From Oligoflexia bacterium (GTDB taxonomy: Bacteria; Bdellovibrionota; UBA1018), in NCBI GenBank assembly GCA_903928955.1, contig CAIYTD010000022.1, positions 1 through 21,514 on the forward strand: DNA of 21,514 nucleotides. Direction: 5' to 3'. The translations under genes were made by a program, and so were the position numbers. The notes beneath the pieces are model-generated. The model had not been told where the DNA came from. It saw only the letters and a program-made list of their open reading frames with translations, and searched no databases. Of the stretch, positions 1 to 8,156 are shown in pieces (position 1 is the first letter of the stretch; the number at the start of each line of letters is the position of its first letter).

Positions 1-548
1 AAGTGATCGTGAAGGAATTCTCATTCACTTCATAATAATGTCCTGAGCGCCTAATGGCTTTATATTTCAGAAAATCTCGGATGACTCCGATTGAAGCGTC
101 TGTTGAACTTTTTCCATTTCCTGATTGGACAAACTTTCCACTGACATCACCCACGAATACCGAGTGATATTTTTTCGCTATTTTCGTAGTCTCCTTATGC
201 AAAAAGTCTTTTCGTTTGTTTTTGATTTTTGCGTGAATTTTTTTAGATTGCTTCTTCTTTTCGAGCCCTCTGAACTCGGCTTTATTTTCAATCATCCTGA
301 GAAAAAGAACCTGATAGTACTCGTTCATCGATTGATCTCGATAACCATATTCGATACTCGTGACCCAAATAGGAAATGGTATCCCCATTCATCTGAATTG
401 CGTTTGACTTAAATGGAATTAAATAGTTCCAAACAAAAGGAACAGCGCGAGCAAGCCGATTTAATCTATTCTTCTCAGAGGCATCTTTGATGCGATTTCT
501 CAAGGTTGTCGTTACCTTGCTCGGATCTTTTTGCTTCCTTTTGGCCAT
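1..548 (-). pseudogene. tnpB: TnpB (IS605 OrfB family) transposon endonuclease relic, internally deleted and frameshifted, cut by window edge
   Basis: Read on the minus strand, the first piece (548 to about 288) gives an OrfB-like N-terminus, with RNRIKDASEKNRLNRLARAV followed by FVWNYL. It then jumps directly to IPFKSNAIQMNGDTISYLGH, so about 45 residues of the usual N-terminal domain are missing. A second piece in another frame (295 to 1) contains KIHAKIKNKRKDFLHK and FVGDVSGKFVQ, which match the late RuvC region of this family, and it stays open to the window edge before the zinc ribbon. The segment that should carry the first RuvC aspartate (a VDLG-type motif) is absent between the pieces. 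The nuclease cannot be functional as encoded. TnpB proteins are RNA-guided nucleases of IS200/IS605 elements; no tnpA or element end is visible here. Its start abuts the tail of the neighbouring IS4 relic, so the two elements have been joined or nested. Confidence 0.82.
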
Positions 549-1177
549 TTTTCGTTTTGTTTGGCTTTCCTACCTGGAAATCCGCCCAGTTTTGCTATCC
601 ACAGCATCACGTCTTTCGCAGTTGGAGGTTGTTGAGGAAGGTCCTTTGTTTTATGGACGAAACAGTAAAGAATTTTCCATTCCTCTTGTGTTAGCACTTC
701 AGTGCATTGAGTTTCTGGAGAGTTCCGCTCTACCCGTTTTATTTGATAGATCCTAAGTGCGATAATGCTCATAAGAGTTACAAATTTTCCTAATTTTTCG
801 CTGTGATTTAATTTCGATTGTTCAACATTGCAGCCTGATTTTAGGACTTTATGGAAATTTTCAATATGCCATCTGAGTTTGTATCAACATACTGAAAATA
901 TTTTTATAGGTGACAGCTCGTCACTTCTTGCCTCTGGATAACGGTATGGAGGCGTATAATCCACTTCTCCAAATCGCATTTCGCAAGTTGCAGTTCTTTT
1001 GGGTTGCTTAGGCTTTTTGTCAACCTGTACTTCTATTGTTCCGCTCACCGGCTGCAGGTCGATGTACTGCCATAGAGAGGTGTTTTTATTTTTCTTGGTC
1101 GCGTCAACTAGAAAGCGTTTTCCAATCACACTTTGTCCTTTTTTATGTTCCTTGCGCAAGCAGGCTGGGCAATTCAC
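512..1177 (-). pseudogene. Tn5-like IS4-family DDE transposase relic
   Basis: Two minus-strand pieces in the same frame are separated by one TGA at about 884. The first (1177 to 884) carries GKRFLVDATKKNKNTSLWQY and QPVSGTIEVQV, typical of the middle of Tn5-like transposases. The second gives YKLRWHIENFHKVLK, the YREK signature (Y-x2-R-x3-E-x6-K) containing the catalytic glutamate, then CNVEQSKL and a C-terminal block ending WIAKLGGFPGRK. The N-terminal half with the first two aspartates is missing. The roughly 50 residues normally found between FSV and YKLRW are also deleted at the TGA. Homology stops near 560, just before the tnpB relic starts. It lies 15 bp beyond the stop of the hybrid kinase on the same strand. 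The call rests on family motifs recalled from Tn5-like proteins, and the pseudogene status on the visible deletions and stop. Confidence 0.82.
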
Positions 1178-1192
1178 CTGGTCTGAACTAAG

Positions 1193-3094
1193 TTACTTAT
1201 TCAGAACCGGCAACCATTTTTTTAAAGTACTCATCAGTATTTTTTTAGAAATAGGCTTAGTTAAATAATCACTCATACCGGCATCCAGACATTTTTTTTC
1301 ATCCTCTTTCATCGCATTTGCTGTCAAAGCAATAATCGGGATGTATGAAGGAAATTCTTTACTCTCACGAATTTTTTTTGCTGCAGTATAGCCATCCATT
1401 TCAGGCATATGACAATCTAGAATGACCAAATCAAATTTTTTTCTTCGCAAAAACTCAAGTACCTCCAATCCCGTCTTTGCCATTTCCACTTGAAAACCCA
1501 TGCGACTCACCATAGTTTGAATGATCACCTGATTAATTTCATTATCTTCGGCAACTAAGATATTTAAATTTTTTGTCACTTCTAAATCGAAAACGACAGT
1601 ATCCTTGCCATCTTCTAATCGTATCTTTGGTCCAGACGCCTTTAAAAGCCGAAGGTTGAATCCAAAAAGAGAACCTTGACCTTCGACACTTTTCGCTAGC
1701 ATTTCCCCCCCCATGAGTTCCACCAAGCGCTTCGCAATAGACAATCCCAGACCTGTCCCACCGTACTTTCGAGTAGTAGAGACATCTGCTTGAACGAAAG
1801 GCTGAAAAAGTTTAGGTAAAATAGTCTCAGATATACCTATGCCAGTATCTTGAACTTCAAATCGAATCACTTGAAAATCAGGCCCTTCTGTCAATGGAAA
1901 GACTCGAACGGACACACTTCCCTGGTGAGTAAACTTAATAGCATTATTCACAAGATTCATGATGATTTGCCGAATTCTGCCTGAATCTCCAAGAAAATAG
2001 CCCTCTAAGCGAGAATCAAATTGCATCTCCCAAGCAACACGAGTGGGTGCCATTAAAACTGAAAAAATCCTCCCTACATCTTGTAAAAGATCTTTTAGGC
2101 ATACTTCTCCTATTTCTAATTCCAACTTACCGACTTCAATTTTAGATACATCCAAGATTTCATTAATGAGTAACAAAAGAGCTTGACCTGAACGAACAAT
2201 TCCTTGCACAAACTCTGTTTGAGGCTCCGTCAAAGAGGTATCCAAGATGAGCTGTGACATTCCTAGAATGCCATTTAGTGGAGTGCGTACTTCATGACTC
2301 ATAGTCGCGAGAAACTCTGACTTGAGACGGGAGGATTCAACAGCAGCACGTTGCTTACTCAACAATTCTGCTCTCTCCTGCGTATTTACCTGAATCGTTT
2401 CCAACATACGATTAAACTCAAAAGTAAGAGTAGCCGCCTCTTCATAGGTATGAATCAAATCCTGAGTATTTGCTCGAAGCGTATAATTCCCTAGAGTATA
2501 AATTTTTTTGGCTGTTGCTGCTAACTCGATAATGGGTTTAGAAAGCGAACGTTGAGCAAGGTTTGCGAATAACACCGTAATTCCCAAACCTGAAAGAAAA
2601 ACAAAAAAAGTGATCCAAGTTCGATTTGAAAATTCATCTAAAACTGTCCAGAGATCATAGGTAAGACAAAGGACTCCTAGAGTGCCCTGATTTTTAACAA
2701 TAGGATAATAATATGAAATATGACTTTTTTTAGTTTTCCAACCTCTCAAAGTCGGATCAAATGAAGCGTCTCCAAGGCTCTGCTTTTGCTCTTTTTCATA
2801 TTTTGCAAAAAAATGGCCACTCGCATCCACGAGATAGGCAGATTCAAAACTCGGCTCTGACTGCAGGGAAGCAAGAATTCGACTTGCATCTTTTAGATCC
2901 CAGAAAATCAAAGTGGATTCCAAATTTTGACCTAAAATCCTAGAAGTAGAAATGAGACTATGTTCTACACCTCGCCGTATAATACTAATATCATTTATAA
3001 AAAAACAAAAAGTACATACAGAAAGAACGAGCACCACGGTCAAGACTTGCATCTTCACTAGCTTCTGTTTAATAGATTGAGTATTTTTGATCAT
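1193..3094 (-). CDS. CHASE8-domain hybrid sensor histidine kinase (HAMP, HisKA, HATPase, receiver)
   Basis: This 633-residue inner-membrane sensor kinase has a first membrane segment at about residues 14-37. A periplasmic domain at about 40-155 (LIFWDLKDASRILASLQSEP) resembles the CHASE8 sensor of YfiN-type proteins. A second membrane segment lies at about 160-180 and a HAMP linker at about 180-235. The H-box is ATMSHEVRTPLNG with His267. The ATPase boxes are IIMNLVNNAIKFT (N), DTGIGIS (G1), LFQPFVQAD (F) and GGTGLGLS (G2). The C-terminal receiver at 509-630 has Asp560 in LVILDCHMPEMDG, the acidic pair E516/D517 and Lys613. No DNA-binding, GGDEF or EAL output is fused, so the phosphate probably passes to an unseen phosphotransfer protein. 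The ATG overlaps the stop of the upstream YfiR-like gene (ATGA), which implies translational coupling and joint function. The ligand is unknown. Confidence 0.93.
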   Translation of the reverse strand: MIKNTQSIKQKLVKMQVLTVVLVLSVCTFCFFINDISIIRRGVEHSLISTSRILGQNLESTLIFWDLKDASRILASLQSEPSFESAYLVDASGHFFAKYEKEQKQSLGDASFDPTLRGWKTKKSHISYYYPIVKNQGTLGVLCLTYDLWTVLDEFSNRTWITFFVFLSGLGITVLFANLAQRSLSKPIIELAATAKKIYTLGNYTLRANTQDLIHTYEEAATLTFEFNRMLETIQVNTQERAELLSKQRAAVESSRLKSEFLATMSHEVRTPLNGILGMSQLILDTSLTEPQTEFVQGIVRSGQALLLLINEILDVSKIEVGKLELEIGEVCLKDLLQDVGRIFSVLMAPTRVAWEMQFDSRLEGYFLGDSGRIRQIIMNLVNNAIKFTHQGSVSVRVFPLTEGPDFQVIRFEVQDTGIGISETILPKLFQPFVQADVSTTRKYGGTGLGLSIAKRLVELMGGEMLAKSVEGQGSLFGFNLRLLKASGPKIRLEDGKDTVVFDLEVTKNLNILVAEDNEINQVIIQTMVSRMGFQVEMAKTGLEVLEFLRRKKFDLVILDCHMPEMDGYTAAKKIRESKEFPSYIPIIALTANAMKEDEKKCLDAGMSDYLTKPISKKILMSTLKKWLPVLNK

Positions 3095-3651
3095 GGCTGC
3101 ACGATCCGCGCAAGTTTGAGCAGCTGTGAGCTCACTTTCAGATTTGCATTCTGAAGAGCTGTTAAATTCACTTCAAAGCGCAATCGACTTGATTCGACAT
3201 AAAAATTAATCATGACACCATGCTGACAAAAACCCTCTGATCGGCTGATGAGAAGAACATTTAATCCTTTTATTTTTTTCAAAGTTTGATCCAAAAGATT
3301 TAAATCATCGCCTAGAACAACAACGACTTGGCTTTTTTCTAACTGCTCGGGTTCATCCCCATTTCGAATGATAATTTTTTTCCCACTCATTGTTTTCTGG
3401 CTCATTATTTTTTTCAGCTCAGAAACTAGGGGTGATCTCCCTAGGACAGAAATAACAAAAGGATCCAAAGAACTGGAAAAGGATGACTGAGGCCACTCAA
3501 TATAATTCACTAAATGCTCAATAAAAACAGACTCAACCTCATCAAATGAGTAATCCTGAGCTATAGCCCCAGGACAAAATGCCAGCCCCCCCAGCAGACA
3601 GAAGAATACCGAGCAATAATTGCCTAAGGAAAAACCACGAACCCCATTCAC
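3091..3651 (-). CDS. yfiR: YfiR family (DUF4154) periplasmic protein
   Basis: This 186-residue exported protein has a signal peptide at about residues 1-31 (hydrophobic core VFFCLLGGLAF, cleavage near AIA-QDY). The mature part shows YfiR-family landmarks: FIEHLVNYIEWP (43-54), VISVLGRSPL, VVVLGDD, and the C-terminal block GVMINFYVESSRLRFEVNL followed by ANLKVSSQLLKLARIV. In Pseudomonas YfiBNR, YfiR binds the periplasmic part of the CHASE8 protein YfiN and represses it until envelope or redox stress. Here the coupled partner is a CHASE8 hybrid kinase, so the same inhibitory role is inferred but not shown. The start is GTG, because the next upstream in-frame codon is a stop; an AGGGGAG motif lies about 14 nt upstream. 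The family is recognised with good confidence. The symbol is used in the family sense. Confidence 0.88.
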   Translation of the reverse strand: MNGVRGFSLGNYCSVFFCLLGGLAFCPGAIAQDYSFDEVESVFIEHLVNYIEWPQSSFSSSLDPFVISVLGRSPLVSELKKIMSQKTMSGKKIIIRNGDEPEQLEKSQVVVVLGDDLNLLDQTLKKIKGLNVLLISRSEGFCQHGVMINFYVESSRLRFEVNLTALQNANLKVSSQLLKLARIVQP

Positions 3652-3742
3652 AAAATTTCAATCACTCCCCTTCCCTGAGCTCATCGGATTCTCGAGAAAA
3701 AAGAATGAGATAGCTTTAAAACCAGCAACTTACTATATATGT

Positions 3743-3772
3743 ATTATTTAACACATTTGAACATCTCTTCAA
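3743..3772 (-). promoter_or_regulatory. Candidate sigma70 promoter for yfiR-hybrid kinase operon
   Basis: On the minus strand TTGAAG is followed after 18 nt by AATAAT (five of six matches to the -10 consensus), giving a leader of about 85 nt before the GTG. The surrounding 3652-3788 stretch is AT-rich and otherwise shows no gene. It contains a palindrome TTCTCGAGAA at 3689-3698 of unknown meaning. Confidence 0.4.
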
Positions 3773-3788
3773 CTATGAGATGATTTAG

Positions 3789-4050
3789 GCAGATGGAACA
3801 AGCTCCTACATTGATTTGGGAACTCCTGCGTCTCTTCGAGGTTTAAGTGCCTTTACGATCAAACTTAAATCAGTTCTGTGCAGCAACGGGTACAATACCA
3901 ACTACAACCTTCTATAATAGTTTTATTGGAACATTTGATTATCCAGTGTTTATAGACTTTAACGGTACTCTCAATAACGTCGCTATCTGGAATACGGCGC
4001 TAAGTGCTTCTGCCATTACTACCCTCTATCAACATCAAATAAGTAATTAA
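3789..4050 (+). pseudogene. Decayed LamG / concanavalin-like domain fragment
   Basis: One plus-strand frame, starting right after a TAG at 3786-3788, reads ADGTSSYIDLGTPASLRGL then SAFTI, which is the opening strand pair of a LamG-like lectin domain. The reading then has to change frame. From about 3950 the frame open over 3847-4050 gives FNGTLNNVAIWNTALSASAI and TLYQHQ, the typical closing strands and helix of the same fold. The middle of the domain is shortened and neither frame has a plausible start with a ribosome binding site. This is therefore the relic of the last domain of a larger surface or secreted protein. It ends 12 bp before the convergent TonB receptor gene. The 204-bp open frame with a GTG start could be called as a small hypothetical protein, but the split homology argues against it. 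Confidence 0.7.
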
Positions 4051-4062
4051 TCTGGTTACGCT

Positions 4063-6051
4063 TTAAAGTGGAATATTGAGACTCAGCCGAGTCAGGAATT
4101 CTCTTCCAGGACCTGGAAGCGACGGATGACCAATACCGTAAGGTTGAATCGTACTATTAGCAGCATCCAAAAGATTCATTACACCAAAACCGAAAGAGAG
4201 GTTTTTCATAAGAAAATGATTTTGAATAAAATAGAGATTCAAAAGAAACACGGAACCTAAATCCTTCAAAGCCATGTTTTGAGTTGTGTCATTCCATCCA
4301 TACCCTTGCCTAGAACTCAGCCACAGAACCGAAGGCGAGAAATAAAATTCATTCCAAAAAATATTTTTTTTAGCCTGAATCGTCACTTTATGTTTAGACA
4401 TACCTAAAAGCTGTGTTGAATCCAGGGCATCATAACTACTAACCTGGTTATTTAGAGCAGAGGCAAAAGAATACGAGGTATTCAAATACTGTCCCCGATC
4501 TTGAAGTCGAAATTGCAACTCTAATCCAGCACTCCCTGTCTGAGAAAAATTAGCATATGCATCCATTCCTTTTACGTTCCCGTAAACAATCGGATCTGTC
4601 ATTTGAATAGCGAAAAAATTAAGACTTAAATTACTGAAATAATTAAATTGTTTAGTCGTTTCAAATTCAAGAATTTTTGTTTTTTCAGGTTGAATCGCTG
4701 GATTCGTATTATAATTTTCAAAAACTGGAGCACGATAAGCATTGCTATAAAGCAGCTTAAAATTCCAGCTCTCCAGCGATTTCGTAAGCCCCACTCTTGG
4801 AACGAGATTAGATCCATAGATACTATTGGATACATAACGAGCACCTAGAGTGAGATTTGCAACCCAATGAGTATAAAGTAATTGACTAAAAAAAACCCGC
4901 TCTGAATAAAAAAGATTATTGCTGCCACTCTGAAACATTGAATTTCTTGCTTGTGCCAAATACTGATCGGCTTGTACCCCAGCCAAGAGCTGCAAGGTAG
5001 TCATGATATTCCATGAAACTTCGATCCCAGCAGTGGTTTTAGAAGAAGTTTTATCATAAGGAATACCAGCAATTTCATTTATTTGAGAAGGGTAAGTTGC
5101 CTGCCAAGGAGTTTGAACCGTATAATTCAAATAGGGCTTTAAAGTCAAAAAAGTTTGTAAATGCCAAGGATAAGACAGAGCATAACTGTATTGACTAAAA
5201 TCAGTTTGGACTGGAACAGAGAGGTTAGTTCCAAACGCATCTCTCTCCATCGTGTGATAAAAATTTGTAAAAAATCTGAAATTTAATTCCTTATAAAATA
5301 TGTCAAAATTAACTAAATTAGAATTAAGAGTTGAATTTCCGTTTAAATTATAAATATTTCCTTTTTCATCTTGATAGTTCTGATTACTGCGCTGTCCTTC
5401 ACTCAAGAAAGTTTGAAGGCTCACAGAAAAATCTTCCCATTTTTTTCCATAGGAAAAACTTAAATTTCTTCCACCTAGAGTATTTCCCATTTCACCATAA
5501 TTGGCAGTTACTTCAACCCCATCTAAGTCTTCACCCTTTAGAGTGACCACATTGATTACAGCAAGCTCTCCAAAACCTCCATAAATCACCGAGCCCGGAC
5601 CTCGAATAATTTCAATTTGCTTGATATGATCCAAAGGATAACGGCGACCTAACTGAAGAGTCCCAAAAAAAGCTTCATTGAGCTCATGTCCATTCCACAG
5701 CAATAGGACTTTGCCCTCATGTGCCCACATTCCTCGAAAACCAAGACTTACTGCACCCTGCACATCTGTGCCTAGACTAAATCCAGGTACCTGTAATAAA
5801 ACGTCAACTAAATCCCGCGCTCCAGAACTGCGAATTTGTTCTTGAGTTACAAAAGTAATAATCCCAGGTAATTCTTTAATCGAAGTAGGTATCTTAGTTC
5901 CAATTTCTATTGGAATATCCATAAGCTCTTCAAGTGAAAGATTAGATAAAGGACTAAAATCTTCGGCATGGATCAAAAAATCTACATTAAAAAATAAGAA
6001 CCCCAACAGAAAAAAGAAAGAAGTATTTATCTGTCTCATCAATAGGGTCAT
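4063..6051 (-). CDS. TonB-dependent outer-membrane receptor
   Basis: This 662-residue receptor has a signal peptide (about 1-29, FFFLLGFLFF core, ending IHA). A short linker LSLEELMDIPIEIGTK is followed by a plug domain at about 56-172 with TFVTQEQIRSSGARDLVDVL, VPGF, GFRGMW, and the IEIIRGPGSVIYG motif, here followed by GFGELAVINVVT. The rest reads as alternating beta-strands of a 22-strand barrel to the C-terminus LTRLSLNIPL. There is no carboxypeptidase-like or signalling (STN) N-terminal domain. The substrate cannot be read from sequence. The adenosyltransferase gene ends 36 bp upstream on the same strand, so co-transcription is likely. A vitamin B12 role is conceivable, but no cobalamin riboswitch is visible. 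Genes with the same LSLEELM...IPIEI opening often neighbour YfiR proteins, as here. The first ATG has no clear ribosome binding site; the ATG at residue 5 is an alternative. Confidence 0.93.
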   Translation of the reverse strand: MTLLMRQINTSFFFLLGFLFFNVDFLIHAEDFSPLSNLSLEELMDIPIEIGTKIPTSIKELPGIITFVTQEQIRSSGARDLVDVLLQVPGFSLGTDVQGAVSLGFRGMWAHEGKVLLLWNGHELNEAFFGTLQLGRRYPLDHIKQIEIIRGPGSVIYGGFGELAVINVVTLKGEDLDGVEVTANYGEMGNTLGGRNLSFSYGKKWEDFSVSLQTFLSEGQRSNQNYQDEKGNIYNLNGNSTLNSNLVNFDIFYKELNFRFFTNFYHTMERDAFGTNLSVPVQTDFSQYSYALSYPWHLQTFLTLKPYLNYTVQTPWQATYPSQINEIAGIPYDKTSSKTTAGIEVSWNIMTTLQLLAGVQADQYLAQARNSMFQSGSNNLFYSERVFFSQLLYTHWVANLTLGARYVSNSIYGSNLVPRVGLTKSLESWNFKLLYSNAYRAPVFENYNTNPAIQPEKTKILEFETTKQFNYFSNLSLNFFAIQMTDPIVYGNVKGMDAYANFSQTGSAGLELQFRLQDRGQYLNTSYSFASALNNQVSSYDALDSTQLLGMSKHKVTIQAKKNIFWNEFYFSPSVLWLSSRQGYGWNDTTQNMALKDLGSVFLLNLYFIQNHFLMKNLSFGFGVMNLLDAANSTIQPYGIGHPSLPGPGREFLTRLSLNIPL

Positions 6052-6087
6052 AGCATAATATTTAATGAATAAAGGTGTATCTGAATT

Positions 6088-6636
6088 TTATTTCGGAGCA
6101 ATCCAGGGGATGTCTGACACTTGACTTAAATGGTTCAAATATCGGGCTATAACAAAAAGGTAATCGCTCATTCGATTCAAATACTGTAAAATAACTGGCC
6201 GAACTGGATCGACTCGATTGAAAGCTACCAATTCACGCTCTGCTCGACGACTGACCGTTCTTGCAAAATGCACCCATGCAGATCCATGGGTTCCCCCAGG
6301 CAATATAAAGGTCTTCAATGGAGGAAGCTCAAGCTGCATTGCGTCGATTTCTTTTTCAATAGCATCCACATGAAAAGACTGAATACAAGATAACGCAAGG
6401 GCACTTCCGGAAGGGGTTGCCAATTCCGCTCCTAATTGAAAGAGCTCGTTTTGAAGTCTAAAAAGGCAAACTCTTATTTCTGAAGGCAGCTCTTCGTCAG
6501 AAAGAACAATTCCTACCACCGCATTGAGTTCGTCCAGAGTCCCATAAGTTTGGATCCGGTGATCATCTTTAGGGACTCTCATTCCTCCTACAAGACCTGT
6601 TAATCCCGCATCGCCACCTTTCGTATAAATCTTCAT
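6088..6636 (-). CDS. PduO-type cob(I)alamin adenosyltransferase
   Basis: This 182-residue cytoplasmic enzyme is expected to transfer the adenosyl group of ATP to cob(I)alamin to make adenosylcobalamin. Family signatures are clear: KIYTKGGDAGLTGLVGG with MRVPKDDHRIQTYGTLDELN at the N-terminus (ATP-binding region), FILPGG near residue 115, RTVSRRAERELV (the conserved RxxxRRAER segment) and LNRMSDYLFVIARY near the C-terminus. Length matches the family. It lies 36 bp upstream of the TonB receptor gene and may share its transcript. The initiation region lacks an obvious Shine-Dalgarno. The known consumers of adenosylcobalamin (mutases, diol dehydratases, class II ribonucleotide reductase) are not in this window, so the pathway it serves is unknown. 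Confidence 0.94.
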   Translation of the reverse strand: MKIYTKGGDAGLTGLVGGMRVPKDDHRIQTYGTLDELNAVVGIVLSDEELPSEIRVCLFRLQNELFQLGAELATPSGSALALSCIQSFHVDAIEKEIDAMQLELPPLKTFILPGGTHGSAWVHFARTVSRRAERELVAFNRVDPVRPVILQYLNRMSDYLFVIARYLNHLSQVSDIPWIAPK

Positions 6637-6692
6637 GAGGCGGTTAGATCAGGTTTAAAAGTGAGGTTCAAGAAAAAATGATGAAAGATCCC

Positions 6693-6721
6693 TTGACCCA
6701 TTGAGCCAGCACAGTTAAAAG
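6693..6721 (+). promoter_or_regulatory. Candidate promoter of tRNA-Gly
   Basis: TTGACC at 6693-6698 and TAAAAG at 6716-6721 are separated by 17 nt and lie about 28 nt upstream of the mature tRNA 5' end. The -10 is a weak match. Confidence 0.4.
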
Positions 6722-6748
6722 AGTGTCTCGTTCTATTTTTTTTGTGAT

Positions 6749-6825
6749 GCGGGTTTAGCTCAGTTGGCTAGAGCGCCACGTTGCCAACGTGGAGGTCGAG
6801 GGTTCGAGCCCCTTAACCCGCTCCA
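6749..6825 (+). tRNA. tRNA-Gly (anticodon GCC)
   Basis: A complete cloverleaf can be drawn. The acceptor stem is GCGGGTT with AACCCGC, the D-arm TAGCTCAGTTGGCTAGAGC, and the anticodon stem CCACG/CGTGG around loop TTGCCAA, giving anticodon GCC. A GGTTCGAGCC T-arm, discriminator T and an encoded CCA complete it. U73 is normal for bacterial tRNA-Gly. The convergent lipase gene ends just 2 bp beyond the CCA, so no terminator fits between them. Confidence 0.96.
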
Positions 6826-6827
6826 AA

Positions 6828-8060
6828 TTAATATTTCGATCGAAGATGAAGTCGGCCGTCCTCAAAACCTTTAGAAAGTTCAGAATAGCGCATAACTACA
6901 TTTGGATCAAAACCCAGTCCTGTACCTCTGCCTTCACTGAGGTAGTGAAAATTACCCCATTCGCTAGGATCTAACCAAGAACTCCATGCAACACCATAAT
7001 GCTCTCGGTTTCTCAGATTGACAGCCTGTATCGCATCTAAGAAGAGAACACCCACACTTCTATAACCTTCGTTACGACTCGGACTGACCGGCGCTAGATC
7101 TCCATGAACATTGATTCGAAATAAATTAGAACGATCGACTAACTCATCCAACCAATTTTCAGATGGATCGCCATAATAAGCACGTGGAGGAGATAAAAGA
7201 ATCCCTCCTACGTGCACATTTGAAAAATTTAATGACTGGGAGTTAAGGTAGGACTTAATTAATCCAGCAGCAAGGCTTCCTATCGCTCCCCCTCTGCTGT
7301 GCCCAGTAACCCAAATCCAAGTAGGTGCTCCTATCCCTAGTTTCTGAATTTCAGACTTCAAATAGTCCAAAAGTTCAACGCGAGCACTCGAAAGGTTATT
7401 ACCAAAACCTCTATGAATCTGAACTGACGATGGAAATTCGGGCATCCCTAAAAAAGAAGCAGTCGCCGGTGCCGAATCATAATTTGATCCCCAATCTCCT
7501 TTACCATTATTAAAAATAGGATTATTATCGCCACTTCTAGAACCATGGAAACTCACTATAATTAAACGGCTCTTGGAATGAGCACTTGCAACACATGAAA
7601 TGTCTGGATCCACGTTATCACGCCCTGTCCGTCCAGAAATACTTCGATAAGTACTCCAACCGTGCTCACTCAACGACTGAGAAATATTTTTAATGCGTTC
7701 TTCAATCAAACCGATTTCAGACTGAGTAGGGTAGCTTTGATGAAGAAGATAGCCAAATTGATTGACAACTGCGTAACTAAGATCAACCATTTTTAACAAA
7801 GCATCATAGTTTTCCTCAGTTAAAATAGGATGAAATACAGGGGAAGCATTAGAATCAATATCTAAAACAGGAGCTTGAAGAAGATTTTGTTTTAGAGACT
7901 GTCCCTTATTTTTTTCAAAAATCAGTGAGTCGGAAATATTTTCTGATACATTGGCACAATCTGATAAAATTACTAATAGAATAGTAATATATGACTTAAA
8001 ATTCGATAAATTATTTCTATTAAACGACTTCACAGAACTCATCCTTTGGTAAATGTACAT
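6828..8060 (-). CDS. Secreted class 3 lipase-like alpha/beta hydrolase
   Basis: This is a protein of up to 410 residues. The N-terminal stretch around residues 23-35 (SYITILLVILSDC) is a hydrophobic export signal. The cysteine sits in LSDC, a poor lipobox because of Asp at -1, so ordinary secretion is as likely as lipidation. The catalytic part follows the class 3 (fungal lipase-like) plan: LIIVSFHGSRSGD (oxyanion region), HRGFGNNLSSARVELLDYL, the nucleophile elbow VTGHSRGGAIGSL with Ser255, Asp321 in INVHGDLAPVSP and His372 in WGNFHYLSEG. It presumably hydrolyses lipid esters outside the cytoplasm; the actual substrate is unknown. The ATG at residue 7 (8042) may be the true start, because the candidate promoter places transcription initiation close to the first ATG. 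It ends 2 bp from the tRNA on the opposite strand. Confidence 0.82.
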   Translation of the reverse strand: MYIYQRMSSVKSFNRNNLSNFKSYITILLVILSDCANVSENISDSLIFEKNKGQSLKQNLLQAPVLDIDSNASPVFHPILTEENYDALLKMVDLSYAVVNQFGYLLHQSYPTQSEIGLIEERIKNISQSLSEHGWSTYRSISGRTGRDNVDPDISCVASAHSKSRLIIVSFHGSRSGDNNPIFNNGKGDWGSNYDSAPATASFLGMPEFPSSVQIHRGFGNNLSSARVELLDYLKSEIQKLGIGAPTWIWVTGHSRGGAIGSLAAGLIKSYLNSQSLNFSNVHVGGILLSPPRAYYGDPSENWLDELVDRSNLFRINVHGDLAPVSPSRNEGYRSVGVLFLDAIQAVNLRNREHYGVAWSSWLDPSEWGNFHYLSEGRGTGLGFDPNVVMRYSELSKGFEDGRLHLRSKY

Positions 8061-8062
8061 AG

Positions 8063-8091
8063 TTATTATTACATAAATAAAGATGAGTCAA
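8063..8091 (-). promoter_or_regulatory. Candidate promoter of the lipase-like gene
   Basis: On the minus strand TTGACT (8091-8086) is followed after 17 nt by TAATAA (8068-8063). Transcription would start at or just inside the first annotated ATG, implying leaderless translation or use of the ATG at 8042. Confidence 0.4.
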
Positions 8092-8156
8092 ATTTATTTT
8101 TTTAATCTACTAAATTAGTTTAATTTATTATTCTAAAGCGCCAATCCAGCCATCAA

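Noticed and set aside
125..412. Plus-strand 95-residue open frame
   Set aside because: It is the antisense of the TnpB relic, with no ribosome binding site and no protein-like pattern.
3689..3698. TTCTCGAGAA palindrome upstream of yfiR as an operator
   Set aside because: A single 10-bp palindrome lies downstream of the proposed promoter, with no second copy; it may be chance.
4063..6636. Adenosyltransferase plus TonB receptor as a vitamin B12 uptake operon
   Set aside because: No cobalamin riboswitch, periplasmic binding protein or ABC transporter is seen, and the receptor's other neighbour is a YfiR protein; B12 specificity is unsupported.
7954..7959. Lipobox in the lipase-like protein (LSDC)
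   Set aside because: Asp directly before the Cys is not tolerated in normal lipoboxes, so lipoprotein status was not asserted.
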